Below are positions 37,001 to 51,100 of a stretch of 64,000 bases of DNA, piece by piece (the stretch's first letter is position 1; every line of letters begins with the position of its first letter). The stretch covers positions 135,588,288 through 135,652,287 of the forward strand of contig NC_089978.1 of assembly GCF_036417845.1 (NCBI RefSeq), in the 5' to 3' direction. A model generated the notes under the pieces. That model had not been told where the DNA came from, ran no database searches, and saw only the letters and a list, made by a program, of their open reading frames with translations. The stretch comes from Apteryx mantelli (Eukaryota; Chordata; Aves; Apterygiformes; Apterygidae). The position numbers and the translations under genes are program-made.

Positions 37001-39500
37001 TTATGGTCTGTGATGACTTAGGAGAGGGAACATCAGTTCCTGCATCATTTATACCAGTTCTTGCAAGACAGCTTTCTCAACACCACAGCACCACTGGAAC
37101 ATGTACTAATTCAAAGAGTAGTGTTCTTCATTGAAAAAGTAGCGCCACTTTCTGAAACATCCTATGCACACTTAAAATGAGGCTGTGATCCAAGTAGTTT
37201 TCAAGAGATGTCCTACTTAGTTTACAAGGTCTGGAAAAACTGACCCATATACATACACATTCAAAGTATTTCTAGATAGTATGTGGAGGAGGATCCATAT
37301 GGTGTAGCAACAACAATGTAACTTTTTGTCAACTTAAGTGGTAAAATTACATTTAACCATGAGGAGGCAGAGAATCTGTTTAAAAGATACTGGCTTATGA
37401 AACCGTATTAACTCCAATGACATCCCATCGACATATTGTCCAAAAGCTTTCTTGGTCTTCTTAAGTTTCATTTCAAAACTGAATATCTCTGAGGTTTCAT
37501 TTTTACAACGGTTGAACAGTTATATACCTTTTGACTTCAAATAAAATCATCAGAGTCCAGCATCTCTAAAGGGCAGACTCCTCTTGCCTTATGTTGTGTA
37601 TGTTTGTAATAGTTTGTGTTAGCTCTTTTCCTTTAATCTGTGTAGTCATCTTACTTTTGTTTAAGAAAGAAGTGGACAAATCTCAAGAAAGGAGATTAAT
37701 TTTTCTTTAAAAGGCAGTTAGTGACTAAATTACTATGGAGACCTATAGTCTGGGATATTTGCTGCAGATCAGAACTGGCCATAATTGCTTAGCCAAGGTT
37801 TCGTTACTCCATTTTAATTTAAATTACACTGTGTTCAGAATGATCATAGCCACTGTAAAATCCAAAAAGAAATAAATCCCTTGCCCAGAGAGCTTATAAA
37901 GCCTAGATACTGTTCACTAGAGAAGAGAGGTAAATTTAACTTCATTACTTAGAGTTTGTGAGCTGTTAAAAATCTAATTATGAAGATGGAAAAGTTCAAA
38001 CACATAGGTGACACAGATGAATAAACTGTATATTGCCATGAACAAATTTGTCCAGTCAGTTCATAAAGATACCTCCACTGTAAAATCACCTACAGTTAAA
38101 TCTAGTCAGCTCTCAACATACATTTTCATACCGGTTCTGTGTCTATACTAATGCAACTAATGAAAAACATTTTTGAAAGTGAGCTAGAGCTGTAGTTACT
38201 GTAAGAAAAGATGTAAAACATGAAAGAATGGAAAAGTTACAAAAGAAAAGGTGGAAGAAATACATGAAATACTTAAAGATGTGTTAAAGCAAAGGATTAC
38301 AGGGCAGAAATTTGTTACATAATTCCAGTTCCTCATTCAAGCTCTCAGTTTGCATAAAGATCTGGAATTGGACCAGCTATAAATTACTTTAGGCCACAAT
38401 GAGCAAAGCGCCTTTGCATCTGTTGGACAATTTGGATCACAGCAATGCCCTTACCAGTGTAACAGGAGTTGAGACTACCTGGATGTTTTGTCACTTACAC
38501 TAAGTCAGGCCTCAATCATTTACTTGAGGAGTATTCGCAAAGTAAGCTGAAGGGAGCTGGCCTATTGCAAGGAAAGTGTTGGGTCAGCAAGGACCTTTTT
38601 CACACCAGGGTTGTTTGGTAAATGTAGAAATATACAGCTACCAGTGACCTAAGAGGTAGAAAGAACTGGGAATAAGTAACTGGCTTGAGCCACATAAGAA
38701 GTCTTTTGTCACACTATAATCAAAGTAAGATGTTAGGAAATTATGCAAGTACTTCGGGGATAAGGAAGTAATCTGACTGGTGGAGCTGGGAAGAAGATTT
38801 GGATTTTAGAAAACAGACCAAAAATTAGGGAAGCACTGAACAAATGAATAGCCATCTATTTATCTTCGGATTAGTGAACCAAGACACCATAGTCCCCTGA
38901 GAGACTAGCCAGGTGGGGAGGTAAATAGTCCTGGCCTGGCCTTCTACTTGTTTCGGTCATTTTGTAAGCTGACTCCAGACTGGTCCCCACAAACTCTCTG
39001 CAGCAGGTCTCAACTGTGAACTTCCACCACTCAGTTTCTAAGGTCTCAGGGAACTGATCCTGGTTCTCAGTCCTTAAAGTAAGGAAACTTCCCTCCTAAC
39101 TCTTTCCTATGTACATCCTTAGGGAAGCAAAGACACACAGGCTGCAATCTCCTGAGAAGCAGCAAACAGTGGAAATAAATCATTAATCAATGATTTTTTT
39201 TTTTTAATGTCTCTCAGTGTAAAAGAAAAGAACCAGAAGTGGATTTGTGTTGCCTCTTAAATGGATTTTTGGGTGCAGCTGAGAGAGCAAAATGAAAGTC
39301 AACACATCGGCCTTTCTCCTGGGGGAGGAGCACTAGGATCCAAAACCCACATTATCTTGCAATAGACAGAGGCCTCCAGGCCCCAGAGCAGCAGGTTGAA
39401 ATAGGCTACTAGCAGTAGGAATATCAGAGCAAAACAGGCTTGTTGGGTGTGGAGGGTAGTAGGACTGTTGAAGCGAAAAGAAGCAGTAAATAGTTGAGAA
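31067..39500. other. unassigned intergenic DNA
   Basis: More than 8 kb with no recognisable gene, CR1 end or LTR. It holds short poly-A/T runs (for example 35,168-35,185). Open frames here are short and lack family motifs. Regulatory elements cannot be excluded by reading alone. Confidence 0.5.
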
Positions 39501-39509
39501 GAAAGGCTG

Positions 39510-39826
39510 GGGGAGATAAGAGAATCCCATACTTATGTTCAAAAAGTTTTCCCTGTAGCTTCAAGAGACAGAAAGACACAGGAGTCCCAAGGAAAGGCAG
39601 AAGAGAACAATAAAACCGGTTTTATGAGAGGGAGGGGTGTTAGGGGGAGAAAGTGGGTGGAGAGTTGCAGAAATGTGTCCATTTCTCTCCCTCTCTCCCA
39701 TTTTCTTTAAGGGCATTCTTCACTAAGCTTTTTCTCTCTTTTCTCCTCCCCACAGCAATCAGCCAAGCAGGGAAAGAGAGATTGTCTCTGATCTCAGCAG
39801 CGTATCTTGGGCACGGGAGACTGATG
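39510..39826 (+). promoter_or_regulatory. candidate KEL erythroid promoter and first exon
   Basis: A consensus GATA site (AGATAAG, 39,514-39,520) is followed by two CACCC-type boxes on the reverse strand (ACACCCC near 39,632-39,640; CCACCCACTT at 39,651-39,660), the usual pairing for GATA1/KLF1-driven erythroid genes. Downstream, a pyrimidine tract ending CACAG (39,755) opens a stretch that reaches ATG at 39,824-39,826 directly before a GTAAAC donor. In human KEL, exon 1 is recalled to end right after the initiator Met. Joining this ATG to the transmembrane exon would keep the frame. The link is inferential; a second short exon between 39.9 and 45.0 kb could also exist. Confidence 0.25.
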
Positions 39827-39833
39827 GTAAACA

Positions 39834-42800
39834 AGTAAGCAGAGGTGAGAGCTGCGGTAACCACAGAGGCAAAGCCTGCTCAGTGAAAAGAATGAGGACT
39901 CTTCCAGAGGTAGGGAATGGCTGTCTCCTGGTATGATGAGTCACCTTTGTTGCACCCACTCTTTTTCTTCTCCTCTCACAGCTATGCTACTTACAGCCCT
40001 AGGGAATTGGAACAGTTGATTTTTCGAGAGTTGGTATCCAGAAAAGTCCTGCCCAGCTCTCAGAATTAGTGATGTGGGGTGTGGCATAAGGACCTGGGAC
40101 TTCTTGCCCTCTGTATTAGTCATCTTAAAGGCCATCCAGATGTTTTAACTACTTCTAATAAATAATAATAACAGTCTGATTGTTTTCTTCTTATGTTGTA
40201 TCCTCATCTTTCAACAAACAAATTATTTTCAGAAACTCTTTATGTAGAAATATGTGCAACTTTCCCCCCCCACAAATAACTGTGAGTGAACATGGTATAG
40301 TTTTCTGAATGCCAGAATGACATGGCAAGGCTAATTTCTCCCCATGTAGTATGGTGCAATTTACCTGATTTGATGTCTCATATAAATAGAGCCAGTAAAG
40401 CATTAATTGCACATTTACAGACAACACACACTGAGCTCTTAGCTCAGGGTTGCTAAAATGCACAAGATATTCAAATACAATAGATCTAGTAATATTTGTT
40501 ATTGTAACTAAATTATTTAAAAAAAAGCTTATTTTGTTATATTGTATGCTGTTCAATGCTGCAAAAGCTGTGGTTTTATTGCAAATGGTCATTCACTTCA
40601 TATTTATCTCAACTGCATTTTGCTGGCTTAAGAATTTGCGGAAATGTTTGGTTTGTATATACATTTTCATATTCCTGTAAGAGAAGTCATCAGTCATAAT
40701 TTTAAATAGTTATTGGCTCCTGCTATGCTTCTGACTTTTAGTAGTCCAGACCATAATGCATCAAACTTTCTGTTTCACATGTTAGCAGGTATTTTAGTTT
40801 CAACACACGCTTAAACATCTTGAATGGAATATAATATGCTTAATTTTATGTACTTAAATGATTTGCTTACAGAATATAGATTTAAGAAAATGCTTAAGTT
40901 CTTTGCAAATTAGTCTGAAAACATGTCATCCACATGACTAATGTGATGTACATAATTTGGGCAACAGTCAGAAGTGAGTAATTTGTGAATAAGCTACTGG
41001 CTGAAAAATTATACCCTTAAATTGCCTGGCAAATAATTATGAATAACAGCTCCAAATCTCCCTGCCCTTGATCTCTTTATTTCATTTGCTTTTCCTCAAA
41101 GTTAGATGCTCAGTGCTTCTTTTCTGCAACAGTACAGAACACTGGTGAAATGTGAGGTGAGGGAGAACTGGGCCAAAGGACTTAAACCTCTCTGCAGAAT
41201 TCAGGACTGGCTCACAAACAGAAAGAAAGAGATGTTGACAGAAAGTCAGATTCTTTACCTGATTCAGCTGCATCAAACAGTTCTTGCTTTAATCAATATG
41301 GACTCTGTCCAGATTCTGCTAGCCTAAGTCATGCTCTCAATTTGAATTGGATGATTCATGGCATAGACTATCGCAACATAAATTCAGTTGTTCATTTTGC
41401 AATCAAGAGGACAATTAGAAATCAGCTTTTAGTGATTTTACAGGCATTTGATCTCACAAACTTAGCTACAGTGAAGCTTTTTAAACTTCAGCACTTGCAC
41501 ATTCTTAAAAGAAAAGCATGGAAGAACTGAAGCTATAATGGAAATAACATTCATCTTCAGCTTCATGCAAATACTAACTTCTTGCTTACTCACAAACAAA
41601 GCCCATATGGAAGAACTTTGTCAGAGGTTAAAGGCTCTTTATTCTCTTCCATAGCCTCCTTCAAACCATTTGCTTGTCTCTTTATGTCAGGCATGTTGGA
41701 TAAGGCAACCAAGCTATGAAACATGCCACAAAAAGTGCTTCTGTTTCTTACGAACTGTGTAACATTTCTGCATTCTCTTCCCTGAACATTTGTATAGCCC
41801 ATCTCCAGTTCCATCTAGTTAAATCCATGCCTCCTTGACCACGATCCACTGAATTTGGAAGGGCTCTGTAATTTGTTGCCTCCATTCTGAAAACCAGTTA
41901 GTTCATTTATGGCATAAAAATAAGATTCATAGTAGACTAAGAATCTGACAGGGATATTGCCTAGGTTAGTGTCTTTATCAGTGTACTGAAAGAGCAGTAT
42001 GTGTCTATGTGGATTTCTCCAAGCTGTTGTCCTGACAAGGATATAAAGTATGATTTCCTTCTTCTTTTTCTCTATTTATATAGGTCCAGAAGTTCTCTCA
42101 AACCCAAACATAGTGACAAAGGCCAGATTAGAAAGACATTTCTTAGGGAAGGTGAGGTGCTTGAAGAACACTTTTTATCTTATGACTCACAGAACATAGA
42201 CCTTAGAATCCAGTTTCTGAGCAAGAAATATACTACCAGCTTACATTCCCCTGTCTGTTCTCTCATGATATGCTATAAGCTGCTGTTCTCAGCTAGGTAC
42301 CTGCACACTTCTCTAGTTGTTTCAAATTGGAGTCTTGAGGGGGAAAGTCTAGTTTTCTTACAGTTTTTTAAAAATCTACTATTTATTTAATGCATTTTCC
42401 ATTTCAAAAAGAATATAATGCATAGGCTTGATGTAGACCTACAGTTAACCAGAAGTTCTGCAGAAATTGCAGCGACAGTCTTACAGTATTCTCATTTCTC
42501 AGCTTCATTAATATCTGCACAGCCATGCCATTCAGTATTTGAAAGAGAGAAATAGATATCCTCCGATAAAATGAGACCAAAGAACTCCAAAGTTGTATAT
42601 ACTTCATAATTGAGATAGGCCAGATTTTCAGTATGAAAAAAAGCAAGTCTGTTGTGATGGAGAAGTCATGAGCATAGTGAACGATTTAGGTGAGAGCTGA
42701 AGGCTTACACATCAAAGGATACTTGTTCTTCCCCCTTTTCAGCTGGACAAATTTTCTTTCCCTCTCTTCCCTGCCTTACTCTCTAAGTGGAGAGTAAAAG

Positions 42801-43436
42801 CTAAAATGTTTTACTGCAAGGGTTTATGAAAGGAATTCAGATTTCCTCCTTTATGTTCCCCACAGTGTACTGTATGTACAGTGCCAGTATGGTCATGTTT
42901 TGTATTTTGCACCTTTTAACGCCAGAGTTCACTTGTACGTACTTGCTCTCCGCTTAGTTATTCTGTATCCTGCTTTATGTAGTCAGAAATAGGATTTTAA
43001 AGGGACAAAGGCAGTTAGGCATCCAATCCTTGTTAGAAGTTTTTCAGGAATCAAGTAAGTTGCCATTTGCTTTTGAGAGGCCTCTATTAGTGATCAGAAC
43101 AACTGTGTATTTGAAGGATGTCACATATTAAGCTCTGCTTTTCTGTTTATTTCTGTGTTTTCTGTTCTGTTAAAGTTTTTATATAGGAATCCCCACCACA
43201 GTGTCTGAGCATCCTCCAGTAGTACATTAGGCAAGATGATTAACGGCAGACTCATTCATTTTCCTAGCCTTTCCTCATGGGAAGGGATATACGCTGTGAG
43301 GTGCTTCATTTCTTGTAGGGTTTTGCTTCATTTCTTCTTGTTATTTTTGTACAGATCATGTGTTCTGTTTTTATGGTAAAGAAGTTAAATACTGAGCCTG
43401 ATGACAAATGAAGTTTAAGATAATCTTTAACTGCTT
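39834..43436. other. unassigned DNA upstream of KEL
   Basis: No exon with a KEL-like N-terminal sequence was identified. If exon 1 lies near 39.8 kb this is intron 1. Confidence 0.4.
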
Positions 43437-43972
43437 TGTGTAAGGGAACAGCAAGGACAGGCAAAGGAAGATAAACTGGGAGGTGAGAGTCCATGACAAG
43501 GCAAGCAAGGAGCAATGACCTTACCTATAAGGGGTGCAATCCCACAGTACTGGAATGAGGGGAGTAAAGCAGGTCTGGTGACGGTAGCCAGGCTCAGCTA
43601 AGGGTTTAGATCATCAGGCAAGTCCATAGTGAGGAGGTAGGTCCAAGGTCAAGCCAGGAAGTCAAGTCTGCAGGTTAGGGTCAGGGTCCAAATCAATGGG
43701 GTACACAGCCAGGTGAAGGCATGGTTTTAATGTCTCTGCAGCATATCTCAGATAGAGATCAAGCACGAGAGCTGCAAAAGCAGCTTCCGAGTGAAGGAGT
43801 AGGTGCCTCCACTGAGGCGTCTTCTGTTTTTTCCTTAGAGAGTTCCAAGAACAGCCAAGGTTCCTCAAATATCTTTCTCTTATCAGAGATCTGGCCTTAA
43901 GCACTGGAAGCTAAACTCCTAGGAGGTAGGGAGTGCATGCCAGGCCCTGACCCTGTGGCAGTCCGTGTGAGA
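43437..43972 (+). repeat. dispersed unclassified repeat, copy 2
   Basis: Direct-orientation partner of 30,590-31,066, with matching blocks including 'gcaagtccatagtg', 'ccaggaagtcaagtctgcag' and 'ctgtggcagtcc'. Divergence between the copies is substantial, indicating an old family. Confidence 0.7.
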
Positions 43973-45028
43973 GTCTCAAACTAGCATGTCTATCAGCTCT
44001 CATGCCTACTAGAGTTACGCCTTACTTGCTATACTCTTTCTTCCCTATCCCTCTTCCTCGAGGCTTTTCTATTATCTTCTCTTTGTTTTTTTTCCCTTCT
44101 GCCTCCTTTTCCTCACTGTATATTATCATCCAGTCATTCCACATTTTGTTTTTCAGTTCTTTCACTTTCCTTACACCACCAGCTTCCATTCCCATGTCTG
44201 TTTTCTTGTGATATGTTGTTCTCCTCCAGGTATATGCACATCAAAATAGGTGGAAGCAGTGGACGCACACAGTAAATTTCATCTTATTGAACTTATTTAA
44301 CTTTTAGGAAAGCAGCCTAACATAGTCATATAGCTTTCTTTGTAGTCAACGGAGAAAAAGATTGATCTCTCTGGATGATGCTTCAGCTTCTCCTAAGACA
44401 GATGTCTGAAATAGAAGGGGTACTCATAAGGTGCCTAGGTTCCTCCACTGCCTAAAAAGGCAGACCTAGATTACTAAATACAAATAAATTTAAGTGAGAT
44501 AAAACCTGACTGTATATAAGATATCATCTGTGACTTGCAGCTTACAGCAGTTTTTAGAATGTGATAAGTATTTTCTCTCATGTGAACTGGACTCCAAGGC
44601 TTAGGATTCTAGAGGATCTCAAAGGAAGGTTGGCAAACTGTAACAGAGATGCTGAGCAGTCATTTCTGCAGCCACCAGGCACAAAAAGGCTTTGATACCT
44701 CCAGGAGGTATATGCAAGGTGATCCCATAAACCAGAATATAATTATGGGAAGACAGGCCCTCACATAGAAAGTTTTATGGTTTTCAGATGCACAATTTTT
44801 AATGTTGTGCAATAGCTATATCTGCAAAGCAAAGGAAATGAAGGAAGTGAGGAAACCTCTGGGAATAGACTCACCTTGGAGACTTGGACCATTATAGTGC
44901 TCTAGCACTAGTCCCATCAGTCATTTCCCATTGAAATAGGTGAAAGTTAGAGTATTTGACCAGTACTAACTTTAATAGCAATTTTTCTCTCTTCATTTTT
45001 TTCTGCTTGTCTCATTTTCCTTCTTCAG
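43973..45028. other. KEL 5' flank or intron
   Basis: No exon is certain here. A weak alternative start, ATG AAG GAA followed by a GTGAGG donor (44,838-44,847), would splice in phase 0 to the transmembrane exon across a 182-bp intron. Confidence 0.35.
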
Positions 45029-45170
45029 ACTTGTGACCTGGAGCTGAGAGCAGATGCAAAGAAGGAGCGATGTCTTCAGGGGAAAAGCCTACTTCTGTGT
45101 GCACTGCTTCTCAGTATTGTCCTGGGCTTTATGTTGCTTATCACCCACATAATGATGAGCTGTGGTCTAG
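45029..45170 (+). CDS. KEL: KEL exon, cytoplasmic tail and transmembrane helix
   Basis: Acceptor TTCTTCAG, donor GTATAA; starts in phase 0 and ends with one base over. It encodes [14 protein letters not shown], a basic anchor, then the hydrophobic [17 protein letters not shown] helix and MMSCGL. The Cys after the helix aligns with human Cys72, which bonds XK. Confidence 0.9.
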
Positions 45171-48100
45171 GTATAATACATGATATCCTTTTCCCTGCCT
45201 CCTCATCCACCCCATTTATAAGACCCTTTCCTCTTATATCTCCCTCCAGTGCTTACGGGGCTTAGCATCTGTGTGAGAATCAGACTTTCAGAATCTCAAG
45301 TAAACTTAAGAAGATATTAATTGTAAACAAGGTATCCTCTTTGGCCTCCTCCCTGGGTTGTAGCTCCTACTTGAAGCTCTTCCCCCTCCAATTCTCCTCC
45401 TTTGTCTGCCTTTTAATATGCTTGGGCCCACCTTTGAGGGAGAACAGCATTATACTCCCCAGCAGATGGTTTTTTTTGAATCTCGTGCTCCTGACCTACA
45501 ACTTCTGTGTGATACTGTAGCATCTTGCTCTGTCTGTAGTTACCTCCAGGAAACTGGGACTGAATCTGAGGTTTGGTGCTCCTCCACTTTTCCATCCCTG
45601 ACTTCATAAGTCTAGCCCTAGTTTTCTAGCACCAACCAGTGTAGTCATATTATAGAGAGAAAAGTCAGTCTCCTGCTCAATGGGGGAGCTGTGAAGAGAG
45701 ACCGGAAACATTCAGTTCCCTTTCAAATTCACTAAACAGTTATTTGCGGAATGGTTCATGTACACATTTTAAACTTATCTCCTCTACCTTCTCTGTGCTA
45801 TGTCCTTCTCTTGTTTCATGTGTTGACACCATCAGTAGCTTCTTGTTTATATTTGGCCAAATCAGTGAATGCTGAATCAGAGAACATACATTCAGAAGGC
45901 AGAGTAATCCAGTTTGTGACTGCCTAGATAGTATCAACACAGGACACCAGCTCTGGACTGACAGTCTGTCCTTTATTTACAGAATCTTCCTTATAAAGTG
46001 CAAAAGCAATCTTCCCATGAAGTCAAAGATAGCACATGCTTTATTCCATATTCAGCAAAAACTTACAGGGAATTCAACACTCCACATGCAAAGAGTTTCT
46101 ACCAAAAATAAATCTTTTGAGCGAAATGTCCCACAGATAACTCCTTCTCATTTTTTGTTTGGAGTTGTTCTCACTCACCATTGTTGCTGCTCAGTTCTCT
46201 CCTGTTTTCTTCCTGAGCAGGATCCTGTGATGCTGAGGTGGGTCTTGCACTGTTGGCCAGACTCTTGAATTCTAGGAATGACACAGTAGACCCCTGTAAG
46301 GATTTCTACAAATATGCCTGTGGCAGCTGGGAAGGCAAACACTCAAGCAGAACCACAGAAGAATCACTAAATGTCTTTGATGAGCTGTTGGAAGAAAACC
46401 AGCTGATCCTGAAAAAACTTTTAGGTAGGGACAGGAGATGATTGGTGTGTTACCTTCAGCATCTTCCTCAGTTAAAGCTGAGAATACTGATAACTAAGAG
46501 CACAATCATTCCCAGCAGGGACTGATTCCAGTCTCTTCACTCTTCTATCATTACAGGTACAGATATTTTCCAGAACATGTCATATTATAATAGCCACATT
46601 TCAAACATTTCAGTTCCCTTTGCTGAGTGTTATGGAAGTCACACTCCAAATTCTGACAGAAAACCAAGCCATTTTTCTGTTGCCTTGTGAAAGTAGCCCC
46701 TTTGGCTGTCTTTGAATCTATACTCTGGCCCTGTCCTGACTCCATGTTGGACTGAAGCCTAGATATGAACCATCTTCCTGTTATACTCCAGTTTCAATGC
46801 AAAGACACCCATTTATCTGTCCTCAGGAAGAGTCATGGCAAACACTGGAAGATCTCTTGCTCTATATGCCTGGGGGAACAGGATACTTCATGCATTCTGA
46901 CATGCCCTAGCAGTAGTCCAGGCACAGATATAAGATGTGGACATTGTTTCACAACGCTGGATGGATTTCTAGAAAATAGAAGGCAGTTTTCTCCTTATTC
47001 ATAGTTAGAGTTCCTTTAGCTTGGATGGTCACAGATTAACTTTCCTGTTCCAAGGGTTCAATAGTAGTGACCAGTGTGGATGTATTTGTTGAACTGCTCT
47101 GAATCACAGTGCAATGTAATATTTTATTATATCCTTTTTCTGCTCTAATACTGCCCTGGCTTTCTTAATTGCTGCTTTTGTAGTTTTTTAATCTACTCTT
47201 TTTCTCAGAGGCCCCACCATTTGGGGTAAGAAGCTCAGCTAAGGAGAAAGCAATCTTGTTCTATCAATCCTGCATGGATACTCAACGGATAGAATCCCAA
47301 GGAACTCAGCCACTGAAGGACCTCCTAAATCAGGTGAATGTTTGTTATTTTCTCTCTCTACAGAAGTTAATTCCTGTAAGGAAAAGGAAAGAGTGAAGTG
47401 TTGACTAGATATTCCTGTATTTTCTATATTCCAGATATTCCTATATTTTTTTTTCCTATGCATTTTGCTAGCATCTGGCCCTGAAATAAGCTGATGGTTC
47501 ACAGCCCAACTTCTAAGTAATATAGCTTCTTGCTTTAAATGCTGTCTCCCAGATTTGGCTTTCTGGCACCATGTCCCTGAATTTTTCCTCATGACTTTAC
47601 ATGTTACTTTAGGATCAAACAACAACCAAGACTATAGAGAGGGTAGCACTTTAAATCTCAGAAGCTCAGTTCAGTAGGATACAACTTACAGGTCAGGGAA
47701 CATCATGCAAAATGGGTGAGATTTTGTGTTTAAGATCTGATAGCCATCCACTACTGTAGGCTTCGAGAAGGCTTGCTTGAAGAAGAAAATGCTGCTCTTC
47801 CCAGGCTGAGTACCAGTGAGGGGTATCCCTCTTCCTTTCAGCAAGGGGCATTTATGCTCTGTCTCCAAGGAGGATGGAGGAACCTTTCAGCAGAAGGAAC
47901 AGCAACTGCAGACCCACTTGCGAATCTGCTGTTAGGGAGGTGGGACCCTTAATCTAAAGGCTTTAGAAAAATATGACCTCTTTCCTCTTTCACTCCCTTC
48001 TTTCCTGTATACCCTGTTCTGTTGATAATTATCATCCCTTTTCCCTGCACTGTGTCATTTTGCAGCTTGTCACTTTGCTTAAGTGAAAGTGACAGGTCAT

Positions 48101-51100
48101 TTTAAAGCCAACAGGGTGTGTAGAAATCTTCAAGGATTTCACCTGTTGCCCTTTGCCTTATTTTTTCTCAGTTGTCATAATGACTGAGCTCACAGGAGTG
48201 AAAAAAAATTTGTAAATACAGATCAAACAAGTATATTTTTCTCCTGCTGTCATGCTGCCTTTCTCCCGCTCTAGGTTGGTGGATGGAATATCACAGGCAT
48301 TGGGAAAGCAAAAGATTTTAACAAAACTCTTCAGACTCTCATGGGCAAATACAACACCTTTCCCTTTTTCAGAGTCCTTGTGGGACCTAGCCCTTCTGAC
48401 CCAAACACCAATATAATTCAGGTGAGTGCACTGAGAAAATAGGACTATCAGGAAGCACTGGGAATAAAGAGTCAGTTACACAGCCAATGGGATCCAGGCT
48501 CGCTCACGTTACTTCTGTGTTCCTGTCTGAAAAAATAAAGTTTCTTAAAATTTTCTGTTAACTTCTTAATTTTTAATTATCTAAAAAACCCCTTTGTATC
48601 TTCTGGAAAATGAGGAGATGATGAAGAATAAATTACTTCCTTTCTCTCATCTCTTCTGCCTGGCCAGTGTAGATTGTATTTTGTCGTGGAAGGAACTGGT
48701 TCTTCTTACATGCCTGGGTATGAGTAGTGCAATAATGGTGCAACAGTGCTATTGATACAGTGCTACTACTATTAGTACTGTGTCCCATATAGAAATATTT
48801 GACAATGTGACTTACATCTGAATGCCAGTCACAACAAATTTAAGCGATTTATAACAGTTGACATTTCAAATTCTGTGACACAGAAATAAACAAAGCCTGC
48901 TGAACATATTATTTTCAAGTTTCCAGTGTTCTGGAAATAGTCAGATGTTTTTCCTTCACTCCTTTTGCAGATTGACCATCCTGAGTTTGAGATGCCACCT
49001 GAGAATAAATTCAAAGAGAAAAAAAATTATCTTGAGGTAACATATCAGAGGCTGAAGCAAGGTAAAAATAGCTGTTTGGTGTAGGGATCTCCTTGAATTG
49101 CCTCCTGGTTCAGAATGGCCTGTTTCCATGGGGTATGGACAGTGACCTCTAAAAATGTTTCTAGAAGGGATTTGTTAAAAAAAGTGTACTTCATTAAAAA
49201 ATTATTTTGTAAAAGGTAGCCTAATTTTACCTGACAGGTTTTAAACTTCCAGAAAGAGCTTGTTATAAGTTTAATGTGTGTTTGCTAAGTAGTATGAATC
49301 TAGGCTTCCCCTTAGGTTTCATCTTGAGTAAATCTCTCAAAAAATTTTTCTTGTCCACAGTAAGGCTTTATAACCTATTAATTAAAATGTGTGTGTATTG
49401 GGGGAGGGGTAGCTAGCCTTTTAAAGCTAATTGTAAAAGTTTTAACCCTAAGCTGGGGAAAAAAAAGCTCTTTGACCTTGGGAGTCATTGCAACAAAGTT
49501 TATTTCATCACAACCTTCTCATTTTTCTGAACTGCATAAAAACTGAGTTGATCTCAGTTTCTGAGCCTGACTCTTCCAGGAGAGTTCTTAAAAAATGAGC
49601 CTGTTCACTCATCACAAACATTTCCTTGATAGCTCATGAAAGCAGAAGCAAGAATCTGCCATTTCATCTGCATTCAAAATACTGACTCTTTGTATCACTG
49701 TCCACTACATTTCTCTCTCTATTCCAGAGGTGGCAGGCCTGCAGCCCTGAAATGGTACTGGTATTTAAAATGATAGTAAGGTGGGACAAAAATAAGATTA
49801 TTATTCGTTGGGAATTCAGTGTTCTTCAATGAGAAAGCAGCTGTGCTCAGCAAACTGTGTTCAACATAAAGAATTAGATAAGAATTTTGCAGTGAAAAAG
49901 ACAGGGGCAGGACTGAGGCAGTTTTGACAGACTGAAGCTTATGTGGTTGAGATAGATGGATGGATGGATGGATGGACGGATGGGATGACTTAATTTCAGT
50001 CATGTTTCTCCCACTGGTCATGTGCTCTGTGTTGCAGGTTCTCCGTGTGTATCTCTCATATTTGGAGAAACTAGGGCACCTACTTGGAGGGACACAGGAT
50101 GTTCCCCCTGACTCCTTTTCCCTTATCTTGTCCTTCATCTCTAACCTCCAGCGAGTTGTCACGCCACTGCAGGAGAGACAGCAGAGAGGGATGCTGTTCT
50201 ATCGCACCACCATTAGGGAGCTACAGGTATTCATATCTGGAAGATCCGGACCAAAAGAGATATAAGATACCTTGTTTAGATGCCATTTCCTTGCAACTTA
50301 TATGTGGAATCTGTTGAACTCTCATGAGCTCTCAATAACCCATTAACTTATTGTCTCTTATTGGTAGCATGTTGGGTTTTTCAGGCTACCATGCCCCCCA
50401 GATAATTTGATAAAAATATGTCTTCTCTCTTTTTCTACTATAATCAATACCCATCTGATAACCACAGCTCAACTGGTTGAAAATATCTCTTCTTGGTACT
50501 AGGGAACATATCCCAGGTTCCCTATTAATTCTTATCAGTTAATCTGGGTGTATAGTTCAACATGTAAGCTTTGTATTACTTTTAGGAAAAGGCACCCGCG
50601 ATTGACTGGCTGCTGTGTCTCCAGGCAGCCTTCCATCCTGTGCCAGTGAATCTCTCTCAGCCAATTGCAGTGCATGACATGGATTACTTGCAAGGCATGT
50701 CACAGCTTATTGAACAATGGCAGAAGGAAAGGTAGGAGTTAATATCTATGATAGTAGCTGTTCATGCCTCAAAAAATATTAACTTCAGATACCATAAATT
50801 AAAGAGGTCTGTGGTAGAGGTTGCTGAATCCAGTAACATAATGGATGCAAGGGAGCTGTGGCTCCATATCCCCAGGTTCAGCCAGTTGTGAGGCTTAACA
50901 CATACTCCCAATAGGCTTGCACATGCACAAACAATATATATACATATATAATATATATATTATAATATATATTTATTAACAGCTGGCTACACAGGTCAAC
51001 AGAGACAAAATGCAGTGCCTTTACTGCCACGCACACTCACAGCACTCATAAAAACATGAACAGTCCCAAGTGGCCCAGTCCTGTTCCTAATCTCCAGCTG

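Noticed and set aside
40191-40592. 133-codon reverse-strand open frame
   Set aside because: No recognisable domain; composition looks like chance in AT-rich DNA.
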